Below are positions 24,190-31,901 of a DNA stretch of 64,000 bases, piece after piece. The notes under the pieces were generated by a model that ran no database searches, was not told the DNA's origin, and was given only the letters and a program-made list of their open reading frames with translations. Position numbers and translations under genes: made by a program. This DNA comes from a virus. Positions within the stretch are counted from its first letter, which is position 1; each line of letters opens with the position of its first letter. The stretch covers positions 1 to 64,000 of the IMG/VR virus record IMGVR_UViG_3300017991_000104, one strand, 5' to 3'.

Positions 24190-24517
24190 CTTTTATACCA
24201 AGCTACCCTTGGCAACTAAGCATGTAACGTTAAGGCCGGTATTCTTTGATAGCTATCCAGAATGTTTTGGTATAGAGATACAGGCATACGTCAATAGCAA
24301 GGACACTCCTATTATCTGGGATAGTGGCCTCTATGATACGCATCCAGATGAAGTCGAATGGAGCTATGAGAAACTTCGCGAAGAGGCTGAGGCTGCGTTC
24401 GACCACTATGGATGGGACGTATCTGAAATAAAAAACTATAGCAAAAATTGTGTTATTGACTGGGAGTGGACCAAACAGCTAATAGAGGAAATGCCCTATA
24501 TATTTGACGAGGACTAA
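24182..24517 (+). CDS. Hypothetical acidic protein, 111 aa
   Basis: MNDFYTKLPLATKHVTLRP..., acidic, with several Trp. Overlaps the microprotein by 8 bases. No family recognised. Confidence 0.6.
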   Translation: MNDFYTKLPLATKHVTLRPVFFDSYPECFGIEIQAYVNSKDTPIIWDSGLYDTHPDEVEWSYEKLREEAEAAFDHYGWDVSEIKNYSKNCVIDWEWTKQLIEEMPYIFDED

Positions 24518-24518
24518 T

Positions 24519-24719
24519 ATGCCTATTTTTGAAGTAACAGCAGACGTTATGGATGCTCGTGGCACACAAACCTACCAAATTAAAGCTAAGAATGCCAAAG
24601 AGGCGTTTGATGCGGTAAAAAAGGGTGGGGGCAAATGCGTGGACGAATGTGTAGAGGTCATGGACATACAGTGGGACGAGAACAGTGTGGTGGAGATGCC
24701 TCCTGAGAAGAAAGGGTAA
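24519..24719 (+). CDS. Small protein, 66 aa
   Basis: MPIFEVTADVMDARGTQTYQ... resembles a small beta-alpha-beta domain with an AKNAKEAFDAVKKGG helix. GAGGACTA precedes the ATG. An upstream in-frame ATG at 24504 lies inside the previous gene. Unknown role. Confidence 0.55.
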   Translation: MPIFEVTADVMDARGTQTYQIKAKNAKEAFDAVKKGGGKCVDECVEVMDIQWDENSVVEMPPEKKG

Positions 24720-24721
24720 TA

Positions 24722-24922
24722 ATGAGTAGTAGTGAACCTCGTTGGGCGACTAGGAAGTTGGTAGCATGTAATCAGTGCGACCATTGTAGAATTAGTCATA
24801 GGCATTCTGGTAGGATATGGCTATGTTTAGAGACAAACTATGCCATCAATAAAGAAGATGACCCAGACTGGATTTATCACAATATCCCTCACTGGTGTCC
24901 ATTACCGAAGGTGGGCGAATGA
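24722..24922 (+). CDS. Small Cys-rich protein, 66 aa
   Basis: ACNQCDHCRISHRHSG has CxxCxxC near residue 16, with a further Cys at 35 and 59; a metal site is likely. The stop overlaps the DnaE C-piece start (ATGA). Unknown function. Confidence 0.55.
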   Translation: MSSSEPRWATRKLVACNQCDHCRISHRHSGRIWLCLETNYAINKEDDPDWIYHNIPHWCPLPKVGE

Positions 24923-27390
24923 CCGAAGAAACCAAAACTACCGTTAAACAGTTCGAGTTCCCCTGTGGGTGTCAGTTTGAACTAATCGAGGAGCGTGAGG
25001 ATGGGGCACTTCGTGTAAAGTTCTTCCCAGATATCAACAAGATTGCGTTAGATTGCACACGTACTTGGGACTTGATTAGCTCTGGTAACACCAAGGGGTG
25101 TTTTCAGTTGGAAAGCCGACTTGGTCAGAGCTTGGCATCGAAATTGAAGCCAAGGAACATGGAGCATCTTGCTGCCCTCACGGCAATAATGCGTCCTGGG
25201 TGTGTTTCCAAGTCATCACGTATAGCTATAGGTAAGTATAAACATACCAAGGATGGCAGGATAAGGTTTAAGCAAGAGTCTATAGAGGACTTGTACAAGA
25301 AGCATCAAAGAAACCATCCGGCCTATACAAGAAGCATCCTTTCCTATGATGAGAAAAATCACTGTCTGGTTGAGAACAAGATAGTTAACGTGATGTATAG
25401 TGGTATTCAACCAGTGGTTAAAATCAAGTATCGCAAGACTGCATATAATAATCGCTGTACAAGTCACAAGAGGTCTTATGGTTTAGAATGTACATTAGAC
25501 CATCCACTGTACGTATTCAAAAAGGGCTGGACTGCGGTTCAGGATATGAAACTGGGCGATAGATTTCTTGCGAGGTCTGTCGGAGAGGGTGCCGTAAGAG
25601 AAAGAACGCTTACAGAACATCAAAAAACTTTTCGTGATATCTGTTTTAGGAATTACGAATATAAGTGTGTTATTTGTGACTGGAATAATGCCTCACTTGA
25701 TGTGAACCACTTAGATGGTAATAGAGAGGTTAATAACCACCCCGACAATCTCGTGTTCCTTTGCCCTAACCATCATCGAGAGTATACAGAAGGGTGTCTT
25801 ACTCAGGGGGAGATAATTGGTTCCCGTGAAAGACACAGACTTCCTCAAGATGATGACCTGATATGGATGGTATATGAGGGTTGGGAAAATGCTGGTGAGG
25901 TTGAAACTTATGATATAGAGGTTGAAGGACCACATCATAATTTCATCGCTAACGAGACTATTGTTCACAACTGCTTGGAGGCTAAGCGGGACAAAAAGTC
26001 CATCACTATGCATTATATCGACAGGAAGAATGGTGAGGAAGAGGTTACTTACTCTCACCCAGCACTTGAGTCTATCCTTGCTAGTACCTACGGGGAGATG
26101 GTCTTCCAAGAGCAGGCCATGATGATTGCTCAGAAGATTGCGGGTTTCGACCTGCAACAAGCTGACGTACTTCGTAAGGCTATCGGCAAAAAGAAGCCTG
26201 AGATTATGGCTAAGGTCAAGGATGAGTTCCTTCAAGGGTGCTCTAAGATGGGTATCGTTGATGACGAGAAAGCCATGGAGTTGTGGGAGCAGATTGAGAA
26301 ATCGCAGCGTTATTCCTTCAATAAGAGTCACTCCGTAGCATATGCTTACAACTGCTACCTATCGGCCTTCATCAAGGCTCACTTCCCACGAGCATTCTTC
26401 ACTTCCTATCTTTTCTTTGCCCGTAAGAAGTCCAAGACCTACGATGAGGTTAGTGACCTTATCGCTAATGCTGTCCATATGGATATCGCCATCTGTAAAC
26501 CCGACCTTATGAAGCGTAATGCACGTTTCAAACTATATGGTCGCGATATCTATTACGGCTTCTCCGATATAAAAGGAATCGGTGATGCAATGGCGGCTAG
26601 AATGATTAAAGGACTCTTCAAAGCCGAGGAACAGCGTGGCAAACCCGTTGAGGAATTCTCTTGGTCGGAAATGCTCGTCTTCCTATCAGACAAGATGGCA
26701 AAGAACTGCATGGAGAAGAGTATCGGTGCGGGTGCCATGGACTTCACAGGGGTATCTCGGAGTAAGATGCTCCATGACTATGGGGTATTCCGCGAACTCA
26801 AGGACCGCGAGGTCGAGTGGATAGTCAGGAAGTATGATAGCTTAGAAGACCAGACTATCGAGGGCATGTTTCGTGCCATTCTTGCCGCACCAACCGGCAC
26901 TGGTAAAGACCCTGAGAAGGCGTGTTCTAGTACCAAGCGACTGGCTAAAGTGCAATCGCTACTCAATGGTATTCTCAACCCATCCTACAAACTGATAGAT
27001 AAGCCAGGATGGTTGGCTGGTACAGAGGAACAGTTGCTTGGTGTACCACTCACATGTAACAGTGTCGAAGACTGTGACATTAGTGAGGCGAACTGCACAT
27101 GTAAGCAGTTCCTACAAGAGCGTGAGCGTGACCCAGTCATTATCATCGCGTGTAAGATTAAGCAAGTCAAAGAAATCACGGTGAAGAATGGGAAGAATGC
27201 TGGCGACAAGATGGCATTTCTCACTGTGGAAGATAAAACAGGACAGGTCGAAACCGTCACTGTGTTCTCCGACAAATGGCCAGAGGTCAAGCCACTGTCT
27301 ATTGAGCGTAACCATGTCATGTTACAGGGTGAGCGTGGTCAGAGAAAAAATAAGGAGTCTCTTATTGTAAAAAAGATGACTCAAATTTGA
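24919..27390 (+). CDS. dnaE: DNA polymerase III alpha (DnaE-type), C-terminal piece: fingers to OB fold, with intein
   Basis: 823 residues including a 257-residue intein (95-351). The ATG at 24919 overlaps the previous stop. After a short leader with a CGC motif (FPCGCQF), the sequence resumes DnaE at the start of fingers: GNTKGCFQLES, LAALTAIMRPG, then after the intein YGEMVFQEQAMMIAQ, ADVLRKAIGKKK and SFNKSHSVAYA. The tandem HhH region and a C-terminal OB fold (VTVFSDKWPEVKPL) follow. All three catalytic Asp are in the other gene 5.2 kb upstream. The two proteins must associate to make a working polymerase; this is inference. Confidence 0.93.
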   Translation: MTEETKTTVKQFEFPCGCQFELIEEREDGALRVKFFPDINKIALDCTRTWDLISSGNTKGCFQLESRLGQSLASKLKPRNMEHLAALTAIMRPGCVSKSSRIAIGKYKHTKDGRIRFKQESIEDLYKKHQRNHPAYTRSILSYDEKNHCLVENKIVNVMYSGIQPVVKIKYRKTAYNNRCTSHKRSYGLECTLDHPLYVFKKGWTAVQDMKLGDRFLARSVGEGAVRERTLTEHQKTFRDICFRNYEYKCVICDWNNASLDVNHLDGNREVNNHPDNLVFLCPNHHREYTEGCLTQGEIIGSRERHRLPQDDDLIWMVYEGWENAGEVETYDIEVEGPHHNFIANETIVHNCLEAKRDKKSITMHYIDRKNGEEEVTYSHPALESILASTYGEMVFQEQAMMIAQKIAGFDLQQADVLRKAIGKKKPEIMAKVKDEFLQGCSKMGIVDDEKAMELWEQIEKSQRYSFNKSHSVAYAYNCYLSAFIKAHFPRAFFTSYLFFARKKSKTYDEVSDLIANAVHMDIAICKPDLMKRNARFKLYGRDIYYGFSDIKGIGDAMAARMIKGLFKAEEQRGKPVEEFSWSEMLVFLSDKMAKNCMEKSIGAGAMDFTGVSRSKMLHDYGVFRELKDREVEWIVRKYDSLEDQTIEGMFRAILAAPTGTGKDPEKACSSTKRLAKVQSLLNGILNPSYKLIDKPGWLAGTEEQLLGVPLTCNSVEDCDISEANCTCKQFLQERERDPVIIIACKIKQVKEITVKNGKNAGDKMAFLTVEDKTGQVETVTVFSDKWPEVKPLSIERNHVMLQGERGQRKNKESLIVKKMTQI
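25201..25971 (+). mobile_element. Intein in DnaE C-terminal piece (257 aa, HNH type)
   Basis: Starts with Cys (CVSKSSRIAIG) and ends with the standard IVHN before an extein Cys. Block B is CTLDHPLYV. The middle holds an HNH endonuclease: YKCVICDW, VNHLDGNREVNNHPDNL and CPNHHREY. The insert lies in the conserved RPG-C segment of the polymerase fingers. Both splicing and endonuclease motifs look intact. Confidence 0.93.
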
Positions 27391-27427
27391 AGTTTTTCTG
27401 TTTTTTTCTATCTGCTACTGGTATAAT
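27387..27427 (+). promoter_or_regulatory. Probable promoter for ssb and sigma-like genes
   Basis: Extended -10 TGGTATAAT (TG at 27419, TATAAT at 27422-27427) with two T-tracts upstream. No clear TTGACA at standard spacing. Layout matches the promoter before the tRNA. A 41-base leader precedes the ssb ATG. Confidence 0.6.
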
Positions 27428-27468
27428 GTAGTAGTTAGAATTTTGTTTTCCAATTTTGGGAGGATAGT

Positions 27469-27915
27469 ATGAATTTCGTATTGCAAATGGGTAACGTCAC
27501 TAAGGATTTGGAACTGCGTAAGGTTCAAACAGGCGACAAAGAAGTTTCTGTAGTGAACTTCACTCTCGCTGTGAATCGTCGCTTCCGAAAGAAAGACAAG
27601 TCGAAGGCAGAAGAGACTAACTTCTTCCGCTGTGAAGCTTGGGACAGTGGTGCCGAAATCCTGGCTAAGTATGTGAAGAAGGGTGACCCTCTTCTTGTAC
27701 AAGGTTCCCTTCGGCAGGACCGATTCCCCGATAAGGACGGGAATGACCGCGAAGTCTACAAGATTCGCGTTGACGAGTTTAAGCTTTTGCCCCGTGGTAA
27801 CAAGCAGTCTTCTTCCACTGATACTGTTGAACCTGTTGATGAAAGCGGTGGAGAGGGTGAGCCTCAACAGGAAGGTGGTGAAGGTGGCGAAGGCGACGAC
27901 AACATCCCGTTCTAA
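27469..27915 (+). CDS. ssb: Single-stranded DNA-binding protein
   Basis: 148 residues. N-terminal OB fold begins MNFVLQMGNVTKDLELR and contains NFTLAVNRRF, FFRCEAWDS and LLVQGSLRQDRF. An acidic, Gly-rich linker leads to the conserved tip DDNIPF that recruits partner proteins. GGGAGGATAG site. It stabilises ssDNA for the split DnaE and RecA-like protein. The linker shares 32 bases with the sigma-like gene in the +1 frame. Confidence 0.95.
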   Translation: MNFVLQMGNVTKDLELRKVQTGDKEVSVVNFTLAVNRRFRKKDKSKAEETNFFRCEAWDSGAEILAKYVKKGDPLLVQGSLRQDRFPDKDGNDREVYKIRVDEFKLLPRGNKQSSSTDTVEPVDESGGEGEPQQEGGEGGEGDDNIPF

Positions 27916-28387
27916 GCTATCCGATGAGCAAGTCGAAGTACTAATCAAAGAGAACATGCCCCTGATTCTTCGGCTTGCTCAATCTTTTTGTCCACGTACA
28001 GCAGACGACCTTGAAGAAATGATTCAGATAGGTCGTATTGCTGTGTGGAATGCTGCCGAAAAGTTCGATAGTAGTCGTGCTAAGAAACTATCGACCTTGA
28101 TGTGGCGATACATAAGGTGGGACATAATACGCTACCTTGAGAAAGAAAAGCGGCAGTACATGCAAACCTCTGATTTTGTATGCTGCCCACCAGACGACAA
28201 GAAGCACCAGGGCATGTGGGAAATACTCCCAAGCAACCTAACCGAAGAAGAAGCAGAAGTAATTCGACTCCGTGCGTTGCACAACTGCACCTTCAAGGAG
28301 ATAGGGAAGCAAATGGGCTATGGTCGCAACTGGGCTAATCGGAAGTATCAATCTGCTTTACGCAAGATAGGTGTAGCAAACAAATGA
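27884..28387 (+). CDS. Sigma-70-family-like transcription factor, 167 aa
   Basis: GTG start chosen because AGGAAGG lies 8 bases upstream; an ATG far upstream at 27683 would run out of frame through ssb. Region 2 is visible (DLEEMIQIGRIAVWNAAEKFDSS...LMWRYIRWDIIRY), and a region 4 helix-turn-helix at the C-terminus (LTEEEAEVIRLRALHNCTFKEIGKQMGYG). It would redirect host RNA polymerase to phage promoters. The stop overlaps the following glycosyltransferase (ATGA). Confidence 0.8.
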   Translation: MAKATTTSRSKLSDEQVEVLIKENMPLILRLAQSFCPRTADDLEEMIQIGRIAVWNAAEKFDSSRAKKLSTLMWRYIRWDIIRYLEKEKRQYMQTSDFVCCPPDDKKHQGMWEILPSNLTEEEAEVIRLRALHNCTFKEIGKQMGYGRNWANRKYQSALRKIGVANK

Positions 28388-31224
28388 GAAAGAAGCGAGT
28401 CCTATTTCTAGGTGAGGCTCCGTTCGTAGTGTCTGGGTTTGGCAAGTACGCTAAGGAAGTACTTGACCGTCTTGAAGCTACAGGCAAGTATGAACTGGCT
28501 CTCTTGGCTAGCTATGGTAAGGTCCGTGACCCACGTGACACAGGTATCAAGTACTGGTACTATGCTAATCATGTGACTGACCAGAAGCACCCTGAGTTCA
28601 AAGCCTACAAGAGTAATCCTGTGGCTCAGTTCGGGGAGTGGCGGCTGGAACGTACAATGCTGGACTTCAAGCCTGATATAGTGGCTTGCTATCGTGACTA
28701 TTGGATGGACTCATTCGTCCGACGTAGTCCATATCGTAAGTACTTTCACTGGGTATGGATGCCCACTGTTGATAGTGCACCACAGCAAGAGGAGTGGATT
28801 GATACGTTTATCTCGGCTGATGGGATAATGACGTACACCGACTGGGCACAAGGGGTGTTGCGGCAAGAAGGTAATGGGGCGATTACTCTCTGTGGCACAG
28901 CAGCACCTGGGGTAGACCTTAAGGTGTATAGTCCTGTGAGGGATAAGGCTGCTCATAAAGAGCGGATGGGCCTTGACCCGAGCATGAATATTATCGGAAC
29001 AGTGATGAGGAACCAGAAGCGGAAGCTATTCCCTGACCTGTTTGAAGCATTCTCCCTTTTTCTCAAGAGGGCTAAGGCTGATGTGGCTGCGAAGACATTC
29101 TTATACTGTCATACCAGCTACCCCGACAATGGATGGGACATCCCCAGGCTATTGAAGGAGCATCAGATTGGCCACAAAGTCCTCTTTACATATGTGTGTA
29201 GCCAATGTCGTAAGCCTCACGTGGCGTTCTTTAAGGGTGCAATTGCGGCCTGCCCACATTGCAAGAACCTTACTGCCCTATTACCTAATGTCAGTTTTGG
29301 CGTGGACGCAGAATACCTAGCGGCTCTGATGAACTGCTTTGATGTGTATGTGCAATATGCTATCTGCCTTGGTAAAGACGAAGAGGTTCGCACCCTTGGA
29401 GGATGGACCCCTATAAAGGATATTAACCAGGGGGATATGGTGTTGACCCATACAGGCACATATCATCCTGTGACGATGACTATGGCAAGTCCGAATAAGG
29501 GGAGCGTTAAAGAGATTAGTCTCTGTGGTGACTATGAGACACTAACTATTACGGACAATCACCCAGTTTATTGTTACACTAAGGAGACATTGGGGTCTAC
29601 ACAGGATAAGACCGCCAGGGAAATCTTTGGGGATAAATTGCGAAAAGGTCAGGTGATTCCTACTCCCGAGTGGAAGCCGGTTGCTGACCTGAGCCCTGGT
29701 GATTTGATTGCGATGCCTATTGATAGTGAGATTGTTGAGTTGAAAGACCTCGATATCTCAGAGTATGCTAAGAAGTCTGATTGTACAATCACCGAGGATG
29801 AGATTGCATATACTTATGGCAATACCTATCCACGATACGTGAAGCTCACGGATGATTTTTGCTACTTTGTGGGGCTATATGCTGCTGACGGCCATGCTAA
29901 TAAAAGCTGTGGTCAAATACAGGTTACACAAGCTAGTAAAGAGCTTGATAATTTACACCTGTGTACTAGAGTGGCCAGGGAGATATGTCCAAATAATCTA
30001 CTTACCATCTCACCATACGATGGTAGAGATGCTGTAGATATTAAGATACCTTCGACCTTATATCGAGATGTCTTTAAATCATGGTGTAAGAGTCATGGTG
30101 AAAAGCAGTTACCCTACTGGGCGATAACTCAGATTGGATTAGCTAAACAGGCCAGGGTTCTTCAAGGATTGTTCAGTGGAGATGGATGTTACTCCAACCA
30201 CCGTGGAAGAAACGTGACCTCATTCAGCACCATATCCAAGGTACTGGCAGACCAAGTAAAGGTTCTACTGCGAAGACAACGATGTAATTTCAACTGTTGC
30301 ATCATCCATAAGTCTGGAAACCGTCAACCTCAATATACATTTGAGATTCCTGGTGATGTGGTAAAGGATGGTTTCACGCCAACTAAACGGACTAGCTCGG
30401 CACATCTATACTATGGAGACTATCACTTGCTAAAGATAAAGGGTATTAGTGATAGTGACTATAAGGATGATGTATATAATATTGAAGTAGCTGATGACAA
30501 TAGCTATGTTACCAAGCTAGGTTGTGTACATAACTGCGAGGGAATGGGCATGCCAGCGATTGAAGCAGCAGCTTGCGGGGTGCCCATTATGGCTGTAGAC
30601 TACAGTGCCATGGAGGATGTTGCTAAGTATACTGGTGGAGTCGCCCTTAAGGTGAAGCACCTGTTCCGAGAGATGGAGAGCCACGCCTATCGTGCATCTC
30701 CTGACAATGAGTATCTGGCTGATAAGCTGGTCGACTTCTTTAACAAGCCAACCCAGATGCGTAACCGTGTTGGTCGCACCGCCCGTAAGGCTGCTGAGAA
30801 ACACTGGGATTGGGACAAGACCGCTAAGAAGTGGGAGCGATACTTCGATGCTGTCGACATGAGTGACCTCCAAGGTCAATGGGATAATCCCCAGGTGGAT
30901 ATTAAGCCCATCGCACCCTTTGAGGCCGCACCACAAACTCAGGACAATGTAGCTTTCATGAAGTGGGCAACCTTGGATGTACTGGGTGACCCGACCTATC
31001 TTAATTCACAGCTATACCTGACGCTACTGAGAGACTTGAACATCAAGGGTATCGTCAAGGGTGGCAAGCTGCATCCATTTGAAAGGAAAGACGCTTACAA
31101 TATCTTTTCTAACATGGCAAAGAACCGTAACCGTCTAGAGGAAATCAGGAGTGGGCGTGTCCAGATGGCATCGCCTGACTTTATCGAGTATGCACATTTG
31201 AAGAAGGGATTAGTCAATGAATAA
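28384..31224 (+). CDS. GT4-like glycosyltransferase with zinc ribbon, interrupted by an intein
   Basis: 946 residues; 556 after removing the intein (328-717). GT-B architecture: N-terminal Rossmann half with VLFLGEAPFVVSGFGKYA, a middle MRNQKRKLFPDLFEAF nucleotide-sugar region, and the C-terminal ExxxxxxxE-type motif restored as CEGMGMPAIEAAACGVP. A CSQC...CPHC zinc ribbon near 270-297 sits inside the transferase. It transfers a sugar from an activated donor to an unknown acceptor. It heads a cluster of at least six further glycan genes. The intein insertion is precisely before the catalytic motif. Confidence 0.85.
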   Translation: MRKKRVLFLGEAPFVVSGFGKYAKEVLDRLEATGKYELALLASYGKVRDPRDTGIKYWYYANHVTDQKHPEFKAYKSNPVAQFGEWRLERTMLDFKPDIVACYRDYWMDSFVRRSPYRKYFHWVWMPTVDSAPQQEEWIDTFISADGIMTYTDWAQGVLRQEGNGAITLCGTAAPGVDLKVYSPVRDKAAHKERMGLDPSMNIIGTVMRNQKRKLFPDLFEAFSLFLKRAKADVAAKTFLYCHTSYPDNGWDIPRLLKEHQIGHKVLFTYVCSQCRKPHVAFFKGAIAACPHCKNLTALLPNVSFGVDAEYLAALMNCFDVYVQYAICLGKDEEVRTLGGWTPIKDINQGDMVLTHTGTYHPVTMTMASPNKGSVKEISLCGDYETLTITDNHPVYCYTKETLGSTQDKTAREIFGDKLRKGQVIPTPEWKPVADLSPGDLIAMPIDSEIVELKDLDISEYAKKSDCTITEDEIAYTYGNTYPRYVKLTDDFCYFVGLYAADGHANKSCGQIQVTQASKELDNLHLCTRVAREICPNNLLTISPYDGRDAVDIKIPSTLYRDVFKSWCKSHGEKQLPYWAITQIGLAKQARVLQGLFSGDGCYSNHRGRNVTSFSTISKVLADQVKVLLRRQRCNFNCCIIHKSGNRQPQYTFEIPGDVVKDGFTPTKRTSSAHLYYGDYHLLKIKGISDSDYKDDVYNIEVADDNSYVTKLGCVHNCEGMGMPAIEAAACGVPIMAVDYSAMEDVAKYTGGVALKVKHLFREMESHAYRASPDNEYLADKLVDFFNKPTQMRNRVGRTARKAAEKHWDWDKTAKKWERYFDAVDMSDLQGQWDNPQVDIKPIAPFEAAPQTQDNVAFMKWATLDVLGDPTYLNSQLYLTLLRDLNIKGIVKGGKLHPFERKDAYNIFSNMAKNRNRLEEIRSGRVQMASPDFIEYAHLKKGLVNE
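29365..30534 (+). mobile_element. Intein in glycosyltransferase (390 aa, LAGLIDADG type)
   Basis: Starts CLGKDEEVRTLGGWTPIKD (block A), has TDNHPVYCY (block B), and ends GCVHN before the extein Cys. LAGLIDADG motifs GLYAADGHA and GLFSGDGCY keep both Asp residues. All splicing positions look standard. Most known inteins sit in replication and nucleotide enzymes; a sugar transferase host is uncommon. Confidence 0.93.
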
Positions 31225-31750
31225 CGGTGATATGCTGCAAGCTTTTGAGGATGTCTTTGGGGATTTACTTCCAATGGTACCGTCTGCACCACAATTTAGC
31301 ATCTACTGTGCTGGTCCAATCTCTGGCCAGGGTTATGATGAGGTAGTAGGTTACTACAAGAAGATTGTCGGCAAACTATCTAAGATGGGCTTCGATGTAC
31401 TGTATCCCATGTGTGGTAAGAGCTACCTCAGGAACGAGATTGAGTTTAAGGCTGAGGGATATGAACACCCGCTGTCTACAAATCATGCTATCCTACGGCG
31501 TGACCGCTGGATGATTGAGAAGGCTGATGTCATCTATGTTAATCTTGTTCGTGGAGCAGAGAGAGTATCCATTGGTACTGTCGCTGAGATGGGTATGGCA
31601 CATGCACTGGGTGGCAAACACGTTGTTACAGTGCTGCCAGATGATAATATCCATAATCATAGTTTCGTCCTTGAGATGTCTGATGTTGTGTTCAAGACCG
31701 AGGATGAGGCTGAGGAGTACCTTGGTAAACTGGCGGGAGGAACAGTATGA
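31217..31750 (+). CDS. Nucleoside 2-deoxyribosyltransferase-like protein
   Basis: 177 residues with AGPISG near residue 32, then NHAILRRDRWMIEKADVIYV and a GTVAEMGMAHALG segment holding the catalytic-type Glu. These are hallmarks of the nucleoside 2-deoxyribosyltransferase/DUF4406 fold. It could salvage or remodel deoxynucleosides; location within the glycan cluster might instead point to glycosyl-nucleotide processing. Confidence 0.75.
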   Translation: MNNGDMLQAFEDVFGDLLPMVPSAPQFSIYCAGPISGQGYDEVVGYYKKIVGKLSKMGFDVLYPMCGKSYLRNEIEFKAEGYEHPLSTNHAILRRDRWMIEKADVIYVNLVRGAERVSIGTVAEMGMAHALGGKHVVTVLPDDNIHNHSFVLEMSDVVFKTEDEAEEYLGKLAGGTV

Positions 31751-31899
31751 TGGATAGTGTCCTGCTCGTCATTGCTGTCGTCATCCTCTTCTATGTATGG
31801 CCCACCCCTAAGGGCGAGGCTGTGGTAGATGACGAGGGGTGGCATCCAAGCCGTAACTACAAGTTGGGAATGTGGGGCGTGAGAGCCCCTTGGAGGTAG
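31747..31899 (+). CDS. Small membrane protein, 50 aa
   Basis: GGGAGGA precedes two tandem ATGs (31747, 31750). Hydrophobic span SVLLVIAVVILFYVW at the N-terminus, then a hydrophilic tail. Unknown function. Confidence 0.55.
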   Translation: MMDSVLLVIAVVILFYVWPTPKGEAVVDDEGWHPSRNYKLGMWGVRAPWR

Positions 31900-31901
31900 A
31901 A

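Noticed and set aside
27381-27390. 10-bp palindrome TCAAATTTGA before the ssb promoter as terminator or operator
   Set aside because: No loop and too short for a stable hairpin; a single occurrence cannot support an operator.
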